NCBI RefSeq assembly: GCF_014698795.1
Contig: NZ_JACJTR010000004.1
Location: 62,001-126,000 of the forward strand
Direction: 5' to 3'
Origin: Nostoc sp. FACHB-892
Lineage (GTDB): Bacteria > Cyanobacteriota > Cyanobacteriia > Cyanobacteriales > Nostocaceae
Length of the DNA: 64,000 nucleotides
Part shown: piece by piece, positions 1 to 9,720 of the stretch
How the letters are laid out: each line of letters begins with the position of its first letter
Numbering within the stretch: position 1 is the first letter of the stretch
The notes under the pieces: model-generated
What the model saw: only the letters and a program-made list of their open reading frames with translations
The model's database searches: none
Told to the model about the DNA's origin: nothing
Position numbers and translations under genes: made by a program

Positions 1-201
1 ATAATCGTGTTCGCTAGACCAATCCTGCGGTGCGTCAACAGTTCCCGCGATCGCTTCCAGCACATCCCAAGCATCCCCGGATGATGATTTTTCTTTCAAC
101 TCTTGAATTGTAATTACATAACGCGTGTTAGGTGCTAAATCTAAAGGGACATCTGAGCGCAAAACACCCCCGTCAAATACAACTGTTACTCTCTTGTTCA
201 T
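1..201 (-). CDS. antitoxin-like small protein, C-terminus outside window
   Basis: The reading frame starts at the ATG complementary to 199-201 and runs 67 codons to the left edge without a stop, so the C-terminus lies outside the window. The N-terminus (MNKRVTVVFDGGVLRSDVPL) followed by an APNTRYVITI strand resembles the small beta-strand antitoxins of the DUF104/AF2212 kind, which form the antidote half of type II toxin-antitoxin pairs. The second half (DAWDVLEAIAGTV, then APQDWSSEHDY) is typical of cyanobacterial members. A partner toxin would be expected to the left of the window, since the gene reads that way. Family assignment rests on pattern recognition only; a general small DNA- or toxin-binding protein is the alternative. 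Confidence 0.55.
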   Translation of the reverse strand, partial: MNKRVTVVFDGGVLRSDVPLDLAPNTRYVITIQELKEKSSSGDAWDVLEAIAGTVDAPQDWSSEHDY

Positions 202-316
202 AAAAAACCTCTGAAAGTGCAGCAGTTGTGTGAGCTAATCTAAAGTACCCGAAGCTGACCCGATCGCGCTTCCACAATCATGATAATATAGTGCGAAAAT
301 TGGCAGAAGCAAAATT

Positions 317-346
317 GTACGTAGGCGTAGCCCATTGTAGAAATCG
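317..346. repeat. GTAGGCGTAGCCC-type interspersed repeat
   Basis: A roughly 30-bp intergenic word related to the copies at 23499-23537 and 29133-29160 (the latter inverted), sharing GTAGGCGTAGCCC followed by a TAGA-ATCG tail. The copies are diverged. It lies in the gene-free stretch 202-430, in which nothing else was recognised. Confidence 0.5.
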
Positions 347-429
347 TTATTTGCGATCGTTTTAGAGGATGCTTTTAGACTGTGGTAGCGATCGCATAAG
401 CGTTTGCCACAAATAGATAAGTTCTGGTA

Positions 430-790
430 ACGAAACTACTTAATTGATAAGCTTTGCTTAAGCATTGTTAATGAGCGCATAAGCGTTGCTATAGATAGAC
501 AAGCGTTCTGAACGAAACAAGTTGATTGATAAGCTTTGCTTAAGTTGTGGTGACGAAAACATAAGCGTTCTGAACGAACAGACAAACGTTCTGAACGAAA
601 CAAGTTGTGTTCTGAACGAACAGACAAGTTTTCTGTAACAACGGACAAGCGTTCTGAACGAAACAAGTTGTGTTGTGGACGAACAGACAAGTTTTCTGTA
701 ACAACGGATAAGCATTCTGAACCAAACAACTTGTGTTGTGGACGATCGCACAAGTTGTGGTGACGAAAACAACTTTATTGTTAACGTTTG
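430..790. repeat. degenerate repeat field with GTTCTGAACGAA core
   Basis: Six copies or near copies of a GTTCTGAACGA core occur between about 505 and 725, alternating with ACAAGTTGTG, ACAGACAAGTTTTCTG and TAACAACGG words. A larger unit of about 60-75 bp is partly duplicated (roughly 610-680 against 670-740), and TTGATAAGCTTTGCTTAAG occurs at both about 441 and 524. Several frames are open through the field on the minus strand, but the predicted peptides simply cycle through the repeat and none looks like a protein. I regard it as non-coding repeat DNA. Confidence 0.7.
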
Positions 791-805
791 CTTCTGTTTT
801 GGTAA

Positions 806-1020
806 CAAATTGTCATCATCCACAGTAGTTGATTCCAGCAGTTGCACCAAGGCGGCGATCGCAATTTCATTGCCAGTGCCGATTTTCCCTAAGCTATGTG
901 CTGCCCGCGCGCGTACGGGTGAAGTCATGCACAGTAGTTTATTGCAGCAGTTGCACTAAGGCGGCGATCGCATTTTCTTTGAGGTCATCTAACAAAATCG
1001 CGTTGTTTCCCAGCAGACTT
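806..1020 (-). pseudogene. HEAT-repeat protein remnant
   Basis: On the minus strand two diverged units encode IAALVQLL at the end of a HEAT/PBS-lyase type repeat. The more complete unit reads VRARAAHSLGKIGTGNE, then IAIAALVQLLESTTVDD, the repeat style of NACHT- or STAND-associated cyanobacterial HEAT proteins. The upstream unit ends in a TAA (939-941) right after LVQLLQ, and the next unit is in another frame, so at least one stop and one frameshift separate them. No start or P-loop region is present. This is a decayed tail of a larger gene, and it runs into the repeat field at 430-790. Confidence 0.65.
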
Positions 1021-1045
1021 TGCGGCATTTTGCGTTTAGATATTA

Positions 1046-1641
1046 CTATATCAAACTTAGACATCTGCTACTTCTACGAAGTTCGCTTGAAAGATTTTGT
1101 TCTTGGATTAAAGTAAAATCATGACGTCCGAAAAATCTGAGTGATTCAGGCGTAGGGAACACATAAATTGGTCTAACTCCTCTACGTGCAAGGTTTTGCA
1201 CTAAACAAGACCCCAACCCAAGGCGGCGATAATCCGGTTTAACATATAAAGATTTCAACAACGAATAACTACTTTTCTTAGACTGTATAGCATAAGCTAC
1301 TAAGCGATTATTATGTTCTATTAGTAAAACTATTAAGCTATCTCTTCTATGAAAAATACTTGCAAGTTGCAAAGAGGAAGTTATTAATATTGAACTGCTT
1401 ACTATTAGTGGAATTATTACTAAAGATATCAAAAAATCCTGAAAACTAATAGAACAATTCCCGATAATAATACATATAGCAGAAAGGAGTAAAAAATACT
1501 CGTTATTAAAAGTATAACAAAAATAATTAAGCTTTTTAAGCTACTAAAACTCATTAGAATAATTTGATATATTGCTGGAATGTCAATATTACGCGCTTGG
1601 CGAATAGTATAATCCGGTGGCAAAGATGAAGCTCTAGTCAT
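1046..1641 (-). pseudogene. membrane-embedded GNAT acetyltransferase, frameshifted
   Basis: Two minus-strand pieces together give an approximately 198-residue GNAT protein. The first (1641 to 1429, 70 codons) carries the N-terminal strand YTIRQARNIDIPAIYQI and then a very hydrophobic segment. The second (from about 1432 to 1046) continues with more hydrophobic sequence and then the acetyl-CoA loop KPDYRRLGLGSCLVQNLARRG-like motif and an FFGRHDF C-terminal strand. The break falls at a run of six T residues (minus strand, near 1431-1437), where one base inserted or removed would join the pieces. GNAT enzymes transfer acetyl groups from acetyl-CoA; the substrate is unknown. A sequencing error or slippage-based expression is possible, so the gene may still be active. 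Confidence 0.7.
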
Positions 1642-1726
1642 TTATTTAGTCTCTGCTTTTGATTATGCCAACCTAAATCCATTACTAATCTTAAAATCAT
1701 CGCGTAAGCACCCCAAATTTTGATTT

Positions 1727-1845
1727 AACATGAGTTCGACGGAACTAAAAAACGGCACAAGGCAGTGTAGGCAAATTTTTTGGTTAAATGTCAATCGAGT
1801 TTATCACCAAGCTTTTTGCCTTTTTATAATCGTCGAACTCACGTT
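1727..1845. mobile_element. small inverted-repeat element with TGAGTTCGACG ends
   Basis: Terminal inverted repeats of about 15 bp (AACATGAGTTCGACG at 1727-1741 and its near complement at 1831-1845) enclose roughly 90 bp without a reading frame. The right end overlaps the stop codon of the CheA gene by one base. Size and structure suggest a MITE-like element; no target duplication was clear. Confidence 0.5.
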
Positions 1846-4800
1846 CAATTAGAAGCTGCCTTTTCTGCCACATTACGAATTATTTCCTCCAGGGTTTGGA
1901 GTAATTCTTGCTCGTTATAAGGTTTAGAGAAATAAGCCCGTGCCCCCAATTGCATAGCCAATTGCCGATGTTTATTGCTGCTACGAGAAGTCAGCATTGC
2001 AACTGGAATATTTTTTGTATCAACGTCGGAATTTATCTTACCTAAAAAGCCATAACCATCAAGACGAGGCATTTCAATATCACAAATTACTGCCTCAACC
2101 CTCAATCCACTATGGAGTTTCTCTAAAGCATCTTGACCGTCTTTAGCTTGCTCTACTTGATAGCCTCCTTTTTCAAGAGTCAAAGCTAAAAAGCGGCGAA
2201 CATTAATTGAGTCATCTACGATTAAAATTGTACCTTTCTGCTTAACAGTTGCTGCTGATATTTTGTTTTCATCAAATATCAAGAACGGTGTTTTTAACCT
2301 TGCTGATGGTAATTGGCTACCTTTATGAGTCCGCCGATTTGTAGCAATCCAATACAGCAATTCATTGACATTAACTAGTGGCACTACTCGACCATCACCA
2401 AGAACTGTGCAGTTGCTAAAGCCTTTCGGTAAAGGTATATTTCCCTCAACTTGGCGGATAGCAACTTCTTGTTCACCCCAGCAACGGTCTATTTGGATTG
2501 CTACTGACTGATTATTACCTTTGACTACTAACACACTATTAGCATTAATTGCTGCCGGAGTTTCTAACTCTTGGCTATCGTAGCGCACGCAATTAAACTC
2601 TAAATAACGATTCAGGCGAATCAGTGGCAGCGTGGTTTCTTGCCAATTTATAACTTCGCTACCTGCCATTTGGAAAACTTGCTCGTCTTGCAGTAAAGAT
2701 ATTTCTGAAATGACATCTGTGGAAAATGCCAACAGCATTTTGTTGATTTCTACCAACAAAACTCGTGCAACGGAAAGTGTAAATGGTACTGATAGTGTGA
2801 AGGTAGTACCAACTCCTGGTTCCGTATCAACTTTGACATCTCCTCGAATCAGTTTGAGGTTGTTACGAACTACATCCATGCCGACACCGCGACCAGATAA
2901 TGTTGTAACTTGCTCGGAGGTGGTAAAACCTGGTTCAAAAATTAGTGATAATAGTTCTTCATCACTTGCATTAGCCAGTAGAGAAGCATCCAACCCCATA
3001 GCTAAGGCGCGGGTGCGAATTTTCTCCAGAGAAATGCCCCAACCATCATCACGGATGGTAATTAAGGTGCGATTACTGCGGTGAGTAGCTGTAATTTCAA
3101 TCAATCCTTGTTCTGGTTTACCCAAAAGGCGACGGGTACCAGGGTCTTCGATACCATGATCGAAAGCATTCCTTAAGAGATGCATTAAAGGATCGTTTAA
3201 CGCTTCTAAAATGCTGCGTTCAATTAAAGTGTTACCACCTTCAATTTTTAACTGGACATTTTTCCCATACTCCACATTTAAATCACGTAAAGCTCTAGGA
3301 AAACGTTCGGTCAAATCAGACAATGGCCGCATTCTAATGTGATTTAGTTTTGTCTGTAACTGTTTCGATGTTTTGTTGAGTTTACGAGCAATTTGGTCTG
3401 CATCATCTACACTGAGTTGCACATCAGTTGTAACTTCCTGTACCTGAACAATGGTTTCCATAACTTCCTGCGATCGCAGGTTAAATTCGTTATAGCGATC
3501 CATTTCTAAGGCATCAAATTCTGTGTTTGCATCCTGTATTTGGTGACTATTCTCAGCTTGCATCTGCACGCTAACAGAAGTAGCCGCTTGAGTAGAAATC
3601 TTGTTGTAGGCTGTGCGTAAATCCTGGTTTTCTCTGTCGAGAGTTTGGACTCGTTGGTTCAGGTTACGAACAAGTTTACGTAATCTTTCTATTTGTGAGT
3701 TTAATCCATTGCGCTGGACAATCAGTTCGCTAAATAAATCATTAATTTGCTCTAGTTGTTTGCTGGGAACTCGGACACTATTTTCATGATTTTCTCGTTC
3801 TTTAACAACGCCATTTGGCTCTCCTTTGCTTTCACCAAATTTAGCATCTGGAGGATTATTTTCTCTAGTAAATATTGTATTTTGCTCTGTGACATTGACA
3901 GCATTAACATCATCGGCAAATTCTGCATCTAGAAATGTAAAATTAGCAGCGATACCTGCGATCGGCTGCGCCAATGCTTCATGATTAGTCCAATTTTCGC
4001 TAGTGTTTTCTGGTTGCCAAACAGGTGTTGACACTACTTCTGTGTCTGCGGGGGGAAGCTGTGGTATTATTTCTGCTGGTAATAATAGTGGTGGCGTAGA
4101 ACTACTATTGAAGTCAAGTTCTGTAGGTAAGTTATCTAGTTGATTTGTCAGCACCAAAGCTTGCGATCGCCGCCATGCTTGCAATGCTAACTGGGCAATT
4201 TCTGGAATGCGCGAGCTGCTAACCGTTTCTAATTGCTGCGTTACTGACTCACAAAGCTTGGTAAAAGCTGCCAACTGGAGCATTTCACCCAAACCGCCCA
4301 ATTCAGCTGCCATGATCACAACTTCTTCATGCAAACCAGGTTGTTCCCTATCTGCCAATACAGATTCTAGACGCTGCAAACACTCTTCGACTTCTGTGCC
4401 AAATAGCAAGGGGACAACGTCTTGCCCGTCTTCTGGGGATAGCATGGATGAGGCATCTTCAGGGGTGGGGTCGCCCAAGCGATCGTGCAACTCATCAAAA
4501 ATCGGGTAACAAAAGGTTGCTAACCACGCATCTTCAACAACATTTCCTTCTGCAAGTAATTCTACAATCTGACGCAGCCAGTCAACTCCAGATAGCAATA
4601 AACTTTGCAACTGAGTATCAATTTCTAAAGAATTTTTTTTAGTTTTTAAAACTTTAAAGGAATCTTCCAAACGGTGAGCTAAATGACTTAACGATTTAAA
4701 TCCCATCATTCCCGCGCCACCTTTGATAGAATGAGCGGCTCGGAGTGCAGCATTGATTTTATCTAAATCAATGCGGTTAGTAGTATCGATTTCCAACAAT

Positions 4801-4880
4801 ACCCCTTCTAAGGTATTCAAGTAATCAGTTGCTTCTTCCAGAAACTGCATCTGGATTTCTAATTCTTTGTCTTGTAACAT
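1845..4880 (-). CDS. hmpE: CheA-like hybrid histidine kinase HmpE
   Basis: A 1011-residue chemotaxis-type kinase. Domains in order are an Hpt domain with the phosphorylatable His50 in AAHSIKGGAGMMGF; a long variable linker with a coiled coil (about 375-440); a CheA dimerisation and HATPase domain with N-box LLRNAFDHGIEDP, DDGWGIS and GRGVGMDVV; a CheW-like domain; and a C-terminal receiver (ILIVDDS, phospho-acceptor D in CDIEMPRLDGYGF, KPY). In Nostoc punctiforme the HmpE protein is known to phosphorylate its own receiver and HmpB and to be needed for hormogonium development and motility. It is last in the hmpA-E operon, 200 bp after hmpD. Orthology to hmpE, rather than to another of the several cyanobacterial CheA loci, is inferred from gene order and domain layout. 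Confidence 0.85.
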   Translation of the reverse strand: MLQDKELEIQMQFLEEATDYLNTLEGVLLEIDTTNRIDLDKINAALRAAHSIKGGAGMMGFKSLSHLAHRLEDSFKVLKTKKNSLEIDTQLQSLLLSGVDWLRQIVELLAEGNVVEDAWLATFCYPIFDELHDRLGDPTPEDASSMLSPEDGQDVVPLLFGTEVEECLQRLESVLADREQPGLHEEVVIMAAELGGLGEMLQLAAFTKLCESVTQQLETVSSSRIPEIAQLALQAWRRSQALVLTNQLDNLPTELDFNSSSTPPLLLPAEIIPQLPPADTEVVSTPVWQPENTSENWTNHEALAQPIAGIAANFTFLDAEFADDVNAVNVTEQNTIFTRENNPPDAKFGESKGEPNGVVKERENHENSVRVPSKQLEQINDLFSELIVQRNGLNSQIERLRKLVRNLNQRVQTLDRENQDLRTAYNKISTQAATSVSVQMQAENSHQIQDANTEFDALEMDRYNEFNLRSQEVMETIVQVQEVTTDVQLSVDDADQIARKLNKTSKQLQTKLNHIRMRPLSDLTERFPRALRDLNVEYGKNVQLKIEGGNTLIERSILEALNDPLMHLLRNAFDHGIEDPGTRRLLGKPEQGLIEITATHRSNRTLITIRDDGWGISLEKIRTRALAMGLDASLLANASDEELLSLIFEPGFTTSEQVTTLSGRGVGMDVVRNNLKLIRGDVKVDTEPGVGTTFTLSVPFTLSVARVLLVEINKMLLAFSTDVISEISLLQDEQVFQMAGSEVINWQETTLPLIRLNRYLEFNCVRYDSQELETPAAINANSVLVVKGNNQSVAIQIDRCWGEQEVAIRQVEGNIPLPKGFSNCTVLGDGRVVPLVNVNELLYWIATNRRTHKGSQLPSARLKTPFLIFDENKISAATVKQKGTILIVDDSINVRRFLALTLEKGGYQVEQAKDGQDALEKLHSGLRVEAVICDIEMPRLDGYGFLGKINSDVDTKNIPVAMLTSRSSNKHRQLAMQLGARAYFSKPYNEQELLQTLEEIIRNVAEKAASN

Positions 4881-4887
4881 GGTTTTT

Positions 4888-5080
4888 GTCCTTAGTCATT
4901 GGTCATTGGTCATGGTCATTAATCATTGGTCATTAGTCATTAGTCATTGATAAAAGGACATAGACGCGCTAGCGGCTTCCCGCAGGGTAGGACAAATGAC
5001 AACCGACAAATAACAAAAGTCATTTGTCATTGATCACTAGCAAATAGCAAAGGACAAATGACAAATGACAAATGACAAAC
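4888..5080. repeat. heptameric GTCATTG/GACAAAT repeats between hmpD and hmpE
   Basis: The spacer is filled with 7-bp units (GTCATTG, GTCATTA and, further on, GACAAAT) in two blocks separated by a GCGCTAGCGGCTTCCCGCAG word near 4968-4990. This is the short tandem repeat type common between genes in Nostoc-like genomes. It separates two genes of one operon and may affect transcript stability. Confidence 0.75.
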
Positions 5081-7396
5081 TTAACTAACTTTGAAAGCCT
5101 CGACAGTCTCTTGTAACTGATGAGAAATCTCCACAGTTTGTTGCAGAGATTCAGAGACTTGGCGAGAAGAATCGCTAGTGCGTTGTGATACAGCAGCGAT
5201 ATCTTTCATCAATTGGCTAACACTTTGCGATGTTTCAACCTGAGATGCAGTTGCAGTGGAAATCGACTGCACTAAGGAGTCAATTTGACGCGATACATCC
5301 AAAATTTCACTCAGGCTTTCTTTAGCCTCCTCCACAATTCGAGTTCCTTCCACCACTTGGGTAGTTCCTATTTCCATCGCTTGTACCACTTCACTGGTTT
5401 CTCGTTGGATATTTTCAACAATTTGTTCAATTTCTTGGGTTGCTGCGGCACTCCTAACTGCTAGTTCGCCGACTTCTTCAGCCACTACGGCAAAACCTTG
5501 ACCTTCTTCACCCGCACGCGCTGCTTCAATACCGGCGTTAATGGCTAGTAAATTAGTTTGAATAGCGATTTGGTTAATCAAGGACACCACGCGAGAAATT
5601 TGTTGCGAAGATTCTCCCAAACGTTTCACTTTCTTGGCAGTTTCACCCACAGTTTCCCGCAAAGACAGGATGTTTTGTACTGTCAAATCCATCGCGTGTC
5701 CACTCTTGCTAGCTGTGTGAGCCGCATGGTTGGCAACGAAAGCAGCTTTTTCGGCGCTTTCGGCTACAGATTTCATCGATTGGGTCATTTGGTCAACAGC
5801 ATCAAGGGTGTGGTTGATTTCGGCAGCTTGGGTAAGTGCTTCTTCTGCTAGGTGGCGGATGGCTCCTTCGTTAGAGCCAATAGCAGTATTCACATGGGTA
5901 GCAGCTTGTTGAACTTGGGTAACAATATCTCGGAGGCTTTCTACAATAGAGTTGAAAAAGTCGGCAACAGTGCCTATTTCTCCAGCCGTCACGTCTGCAC
6001 GTACTGTCAAGTCGCCTCTAGCTGCACCTTCTACATCGTTGAGCAGTTGTAAAAGTTGCTGTTGCAGTGTCTCTTTTTGATGTCGTTCGTCATCAGAACC
6101 GATTACTGGAACATTCCTAGATTCTTGTATCTCGTCGAGTTCCTGTTCCTTAACTAAAACCTGCAATTGTTCGGCCATCTGGTTGATATTTGCACTCAAT
6201 AAGCCTAATTCGTCTTCTCTTTCGATTTCCAGACGGGTATTGAATTTACCTTGACCAAGCTTTGCTAATGCCGCAGTCGCATTTAAAATTGGCTGTGTAG
6301 TAAGTTTAGCTAATCGAGATGCGATCGCACCCACAATTAATGCTGTCAGTGCTGTACCGATGGCTATAGTCCACAACAATTGTCTTTGTGGCTCAAATAC
6401 AATTGCTGTATCTGTGGATAAAAGTACTTGCCAGTTTAAATCTGGTAAGCCATCTAACTTAGTGGCTGGTACGTAGCTTACTAGTTCTTGTTTTTTGTGA
6501 GTTTTGGGAACTTCTATAAAACTATTTACCTTTTTGGCTGCTACTAGTTTAGGTAAATTAGCATACTCTCCCTTTGCCTCTTTCCCCAATAATGCCTTTT
6601 GTGGACTCAAGAAAACTGTTCCTGAAGCATCAAGCAAATGATATTGTTGTCCATTGGCTACGTAGTTTTTCAAGATTTCCTCTAAAGATTTTACGGGCAT
6701 ACGTGCTTGTACCACGCCAATGGTTTGGCCCGTCCTTGTCTCTTTAACAGGTGCAGCTATATAAATACTCACTACTCCAGTATCCTTTACTGTTTCGGGT
6801 TTGCTGATGACAGGAGTATCTTTTTGTAAAGCGTCTTGAAAATAGGTACGGTCTTTTTGGTTGTTCAGGGGTTCGCCTGTAGATTGGACAATCAAGTTAC
6901 CTTGGCGATTAAAAACAGCAACGCTGTCATAGGCTTTGTAGGCTTCAACAACACGATTTAGGACTGCTTTTTTTTGTTGGTTAGTGGTATTTACACTAGC
7001 TTGGGGACTGGTTAAAAAAGGCAAACTTGATATTACCTGAATATCCCCGTAGCGTTCCAACATGAAACGGTTAACTTTATCACTTAAGCCACTGGCTTCA
7101 GCTTGTTGAGACTGGGTGATTTGCTTAGTAATTGATTTGTTTGCAAAGCTAAAAGCGATCGCGCCTATCCCCAATACTGGTATTGTACCGATTGCGATCG
7201 CTAAAATAGTCGCTTTTTTAACTAGTCCTAGCCTTGCAAAAGATGCAACAACTTGACTTAGGGAAGAATTATTAGCCGTTTTACTAGTAGTCTTAGTTGG
7301 TAGGTTTACTCCACTAGCAGTGATTTTTTGGGAGGAAATCAGCGAGGCTCGATTTTTAGCACTACTACCTTGATTTGAGTTGGTTTTATTAAACAT
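5081..7396 (-). CDS. hmpD: methyl-accepting chemotaxis protein HmpD
   Basis: A 771-residue transducer. A first membrane helix (about 61-85, [18 protein letters not shown]) is followed by a periplasmic Cache-like sensor with [16 protein letters not shown] and later [11 protein letters not shown], a second helix (about 340-360), a HAMP domain, a second HAMP-like segment ([20 protein letters not shown]) and the signalling hairpin whose tip contains [20 protein letters not shown] and [18 protein letters not shown]. It should sense an external cue and control HmpE through the CheW adaptor HmpC. It corresponds to PilJ of Synechocystis and HmpD of N. punctiforme. The N-terminal 55 residues are Ser/Thr/Asn rich and look unstructured. 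It lies 60 bp downstream of hmpC. Confidence 0.87.
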   Translation of the reverse strand: MFNKTNSNQGSSAKNRASLISSQKITASGVNLPTKTTSKTANNSSLSQVVASFARLGLVKKATILAIAIGTIPVLGIGAIAFSFANKSITKQITQSQQAEASGLSDKVNRFMLERYGDIQVISSLPFLTSPQASVNTTNQQKKAVLNRVVEAYKAYDSVAVFNRQGNLIVQSTGEPLNNQKDRTYFQDALQKDTPVISKPETVKDTGVVSIYIAAPVKETRTGQTIGVVQARMPVKSLEEILKNYVANGQQYHLLDASGTVFLSPQKALLGKEAKGEYANLPKLVAAKKVNSFIEVPKTHKKQELVSYVPATKLDGLPDLNWQVLLSTDTAIVFEPQRQLLWTIAIGTALTALIVGAIASRLAKLTTQPILNATAALAKLGQGKFNTRLEIEREDELGLLSANINQMAEQLQVLVKEQELDEIQESRNVPVIGSDDERHQKETLQQQLLQLLNDVEGAARGDLTVRADVTAGEIGTVADFFNSIVESLRDIVTQVQQAATHVNTAIGSNEGAIRHLAEEALTQAAEINHTLDAVDQMTQSMKSVAESAEKAAFVANHAAHTASKSGHAMDLTVQNILSLRETVGETAKKVKRLGESSQQISRVVSLINQIAIQTNLLAINAGIEAARAGEEGQGFAVVAEEVGELAVRSAAATQEIEQIVENIQRETSEVVQAMEIGTTQVVEGTRIVEEAKESLSEILDVSRQIDSLVQSISTATASQVETSQSVSQLMKDIAAVSQRTSDSSRQVSESLQQTVEISHQLQETVEAFKVS

Positions 7397-7456
7397 AAAA
7401 TTAATTCTCCTAACTATGTGAATAAGAACACTAAAAATCCTTTTTAGTAGTACACC

Positions 7457-7954
7457 CTAATCACTGCGGAGAATAGAAGACTGGACAATTGCCAGTGCAT
7501 CTAATACCAGTAATATTTCTTGTTGTTGCACAACGCACCCACATAAATAAGGAACTAAACTGGATGCCACTTGTCCTATAGGAGAATGAATATCATCAGG
7601 GAGGAACTTGGTTGTACCTTTTATTTCTTGCACAACTAAACCTAATACTAATGATTCCACTTGGATAACGATCGCACTGTACTGTCGCACTCGATAATCT
7701 AGAGATTCTAAATTGAGCATTCGTGGCAAATCAACTACCCAAATTATCCGACTTCGCCAATTCATTAATCCCAATATGCAAGAAGGCATATTAGGCATTG
7801 AGGTTACAGATTCAATAGGGACAATAACTGCTTCTTGCGTATATTTCATTGATAAAACAGCAGCAGTCTGTTGATTTAACTGAAACTTTAGATAACCATC
7901 TCCTAAATTAGTTTGTGTTGGTTTTAAAGGAAGTGTAATGTTTGCATTAGTCAT
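7457..7954 (-). CDS. hmpC: CheW-like adaptor HmpC
   Basis: A single CheW domain of 165 residues covers nearly the whole protein (LKFQLNQQTAAVLSMKYTQE, then VIVPIESVTSMPNMPSCILG and LMNWRSRIIWVVDLPRML). CheW proteins dock kinase to receptor and have no catalytic activity. The gene starts 4 bp after the hmpB stop, so the two are probably translationally coupled, and is followed by hmpD. Its partners should be the neighbouring MCP and CheA. It corresponds by position to pilI/hmpC. Confidence 0.87.
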   Translation of the reverse strand: MTNANITLPLKPTQTNLGDGYLKFQLNQQTAAVLSMKYTQEAVIVPIESVTSMPNMPSCILGLMNWRSRIIWVVDLPRMLNLESLDYRVRQYSAIVIQVESLVLGLVVQEIKGTTKFLPDDIHSPIGQVASSLVPYLCGCVVQQQEILLVLDALAIVQSSILRSD

Positions 7955-7958
7955 TGAT

Positions 7959-8336
7959 TCAAATTACCACTGATTTAATAGTACGTAGAAGATGGTCGCG
8001 GGTGTAAGGTTTAGTTATATAAGCATCTGCGCCTTGTCTCATAGCCCACAAACGGTCAATTTCTTGATTTTTAGAACTACAAATTACAATTGGCACTTTT
8101 GCAGTAATCGGGTTTCTTCTCAAAGAACGACATAATTCAAATCCACTCATTTCTGGCATTACTACATCAGTAACGATCACATCTGGTTTTTCTAAAACAG
8201 CTTTCTCTAAACCCTCTTTTGCACCGCTTGCTTTAATTACGTTGTAGCCACTTTCTTTGAGATAATGGCTCATTAATTCCAATTCGCTGGGAGAATCTTC
8301 TACAATTAGAATTGTGCCAAGCAAAGTCAGGCTCAC
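7959..8336 (-). CDS. hmpB: CheY-like response regulator HmpB
   Basis: A stand-alone receiver of 125 residues. The acidic pair is in ILIVEDSPSE, the phospho-acceptor Asp in DVIVTDVVMPEMSGFEL, the conserved Ser in IVICSSK and the Lys in AYITKPYT. No output domain follows. In N. punctiforme HmpB takes phosphate from HmpE. A 56-bp gap separates it from hmpA; a second promoter 5' of hmpB is reported in N. punctiforme and could be located there or in the hmpA 3' end, but I see no clear -10 box to assign. Confidence 0.87.
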   Translation of the reverse strand: MSLTLLGTILIVEDSPSELELMSHYLKESGYNVIKASGAKEGLEKAVLEKPDVIVTDVVMPEMSGFELCRSLRRNPITAKVPIVICSSKNQEIDRLWAMRQGADAYITKPYTRDHLLRTIKSVVI

Positions 8337-8392
8337 TATTAAATCTCCTAAAAAAATAAATTAAATTTGTTGTTTTTATTACCTTGTTTAGA

Positions 8393-9457
8393 TCAACCAA
8401 GATGCTTAAAAACCATTTTTAGCAATTCTGATTGTGTAAAAGGCTTAGTCAAATATCCTGATGATCTAACCATCTTAGCTTTTGCCCTGTCGATAAATCC
8501 TGTTCTACCAGTCACCATGATGATAGGTGTATTCTTAAAAGCTGAATGTTTCCGTAATAGCGAACATAGCTCGTACCCATCTAAACTTGGCATCTCAACA
8601 TCTAGCAAAATCAGATCAGGTTTACTCCGAAGAATTTGCATTAAAGCTTTCACCGGATCATTTATCATTACAACTGAAAATGTGTTTTCATCCAAAAAAT
8701 ATTTAATAGAATTCAAAACCGTTTGACTATCATCAATGCAGGCAATTGTATATAGTTTTTTGGCAACAGGTGCTTGAATATTTTTATTATCAGGAATATC
8801 AAAATTAATTGGTTTCGGTAATTTTTGCCCAAGTTTTATTTGCAGTTGTGGCTTAACTTGAGAAGGTTGTGTTGTAGGCAAAACTTGGGAACCCCCACCA
8901 GCCGGAATTGATGACCGGATGTTTTGCCGATTTCGTAACTGCTTTTGACAGTATTCAACAAGTAACCGCAAATCTAGATGACAAAACTTTGGTAATTCAT
9001 CCAAAGAGCTTTCCGGGCTGAATTCATAGCTACCTTCTTTTAAACACAGAAATAATTCCAGTACTTCTTTTGCCAATTCGTCTATCAGGCTTGCTGCTTG
9101 CACCGAAGTGATGTAACCCTGATTTACTAACCAACAAATAGCTTGATAATCTGCATTTGGTATTGCTTGATGTTCATTCTTCGCCTCAAACATCAGCCGC
9201 ATTTGCACACGAGTGGCGCTGTTGAGGGCAGGAATTTGCTGGCTCAACCGTCGCAAGTTACTGTCAAGCCGCTCAAACAATTTATCTGAATAGGAGGCAT
9301 AAGTAAGTTTACCGTCCTCTAGATAAATTGACCAAGAAACTATTCCAGTAAATATGTTTAAGCACCCTGTAGCACGCCGACTGGTTAATTGCGCCAACAG
9401 AGATAGCGGATGTAGTTTCTGGAACAACCTGTAGCTACCTATAGGAGTTGTGCTCAT
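8393..9457 (-). CDS. hmpA: PatA-family response regulator HmpA
   Basis: A 354-residue protein with an N-terminal PatA/DUF4388-type domain (LLAQLTSRRATGCLNIFTG, then WSIYLEDGKLTYASYSD), a middle helical part, a Pro/Gln-rich linker at about 195-230 and a C-terminal receiver (TIACIDDSQTVLNS, phospho-acceptor in LILLDVEMPSLDGYEL, Lys in GYLTKPFTQ). PatA-family regulators control heterocyst pattern or motility in cyanobacteria; HmpA is reported not to take phosphate from HmpE. It is the first gene of the operon. It also resembles PilG of Synechocystis in domain layout. Confidence 0.82.
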   Translation of the reverse strand: MSTTPIGSYRLFQKLHPLSLLAQLTSRRATGCLNIFTGIVSWSIYLEDGKLTYASYSDKLFERLDSNLRRLSQQIPALNSATRVQMRLMFEAKNEHQAIPNADYQAICWLVNQGYITSVQAASLIDELAKEVLELFLCLKEGSYEFSPESSLDELPKFCHLDLRLLVEYCQKQLRNRQNIRSSIPAGGGSQVLPTTQPSQVKPQLQIKLGQKLPKPINFDIPDNKNIQAPVAKKLYTIACIDDSQTVLNSIKYFLDENTFSVVMINDPVKALMQILRSKPDLILLDVEMPSLDGYELCSLLRKHSAFKNTPIIMVTGRTGFIDRAKAKMVRSSGYLTKPFTQSELLKMVFKHLG

Positions 9458-9720
9458 TTTGCTTTTACTTCAGCTAAATTCGGTACGTGTAAACTAAATT
9501 CATCCAAAGTTATTCCACAATTTAAATTGAGTAAAAAGCATCAAACTTTTGTATTTTAAAGTACATTAGTTTATCTCTAGGGTTTGTGGTCAAACTCAAC
9601 AAAAACAGCGTTATTTTCAAATGATCAAATCTCAGTAAATTCGTAAATTATTGTTAATTTACTTCCTGTTACTGAGATTTACAGACATTTTTGGAGAATC
9701 AGACATAAAAATGTCAAGAG

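Noticed and set aside
436..928. Several overlapping minus-strand frames of 60-156 codons
   Set aside because: They cycle through the GTTCTGAACGAA repeats in different frames; only the first about 40 residues of one frame match a HEAT repeat and are reported as a remnant.
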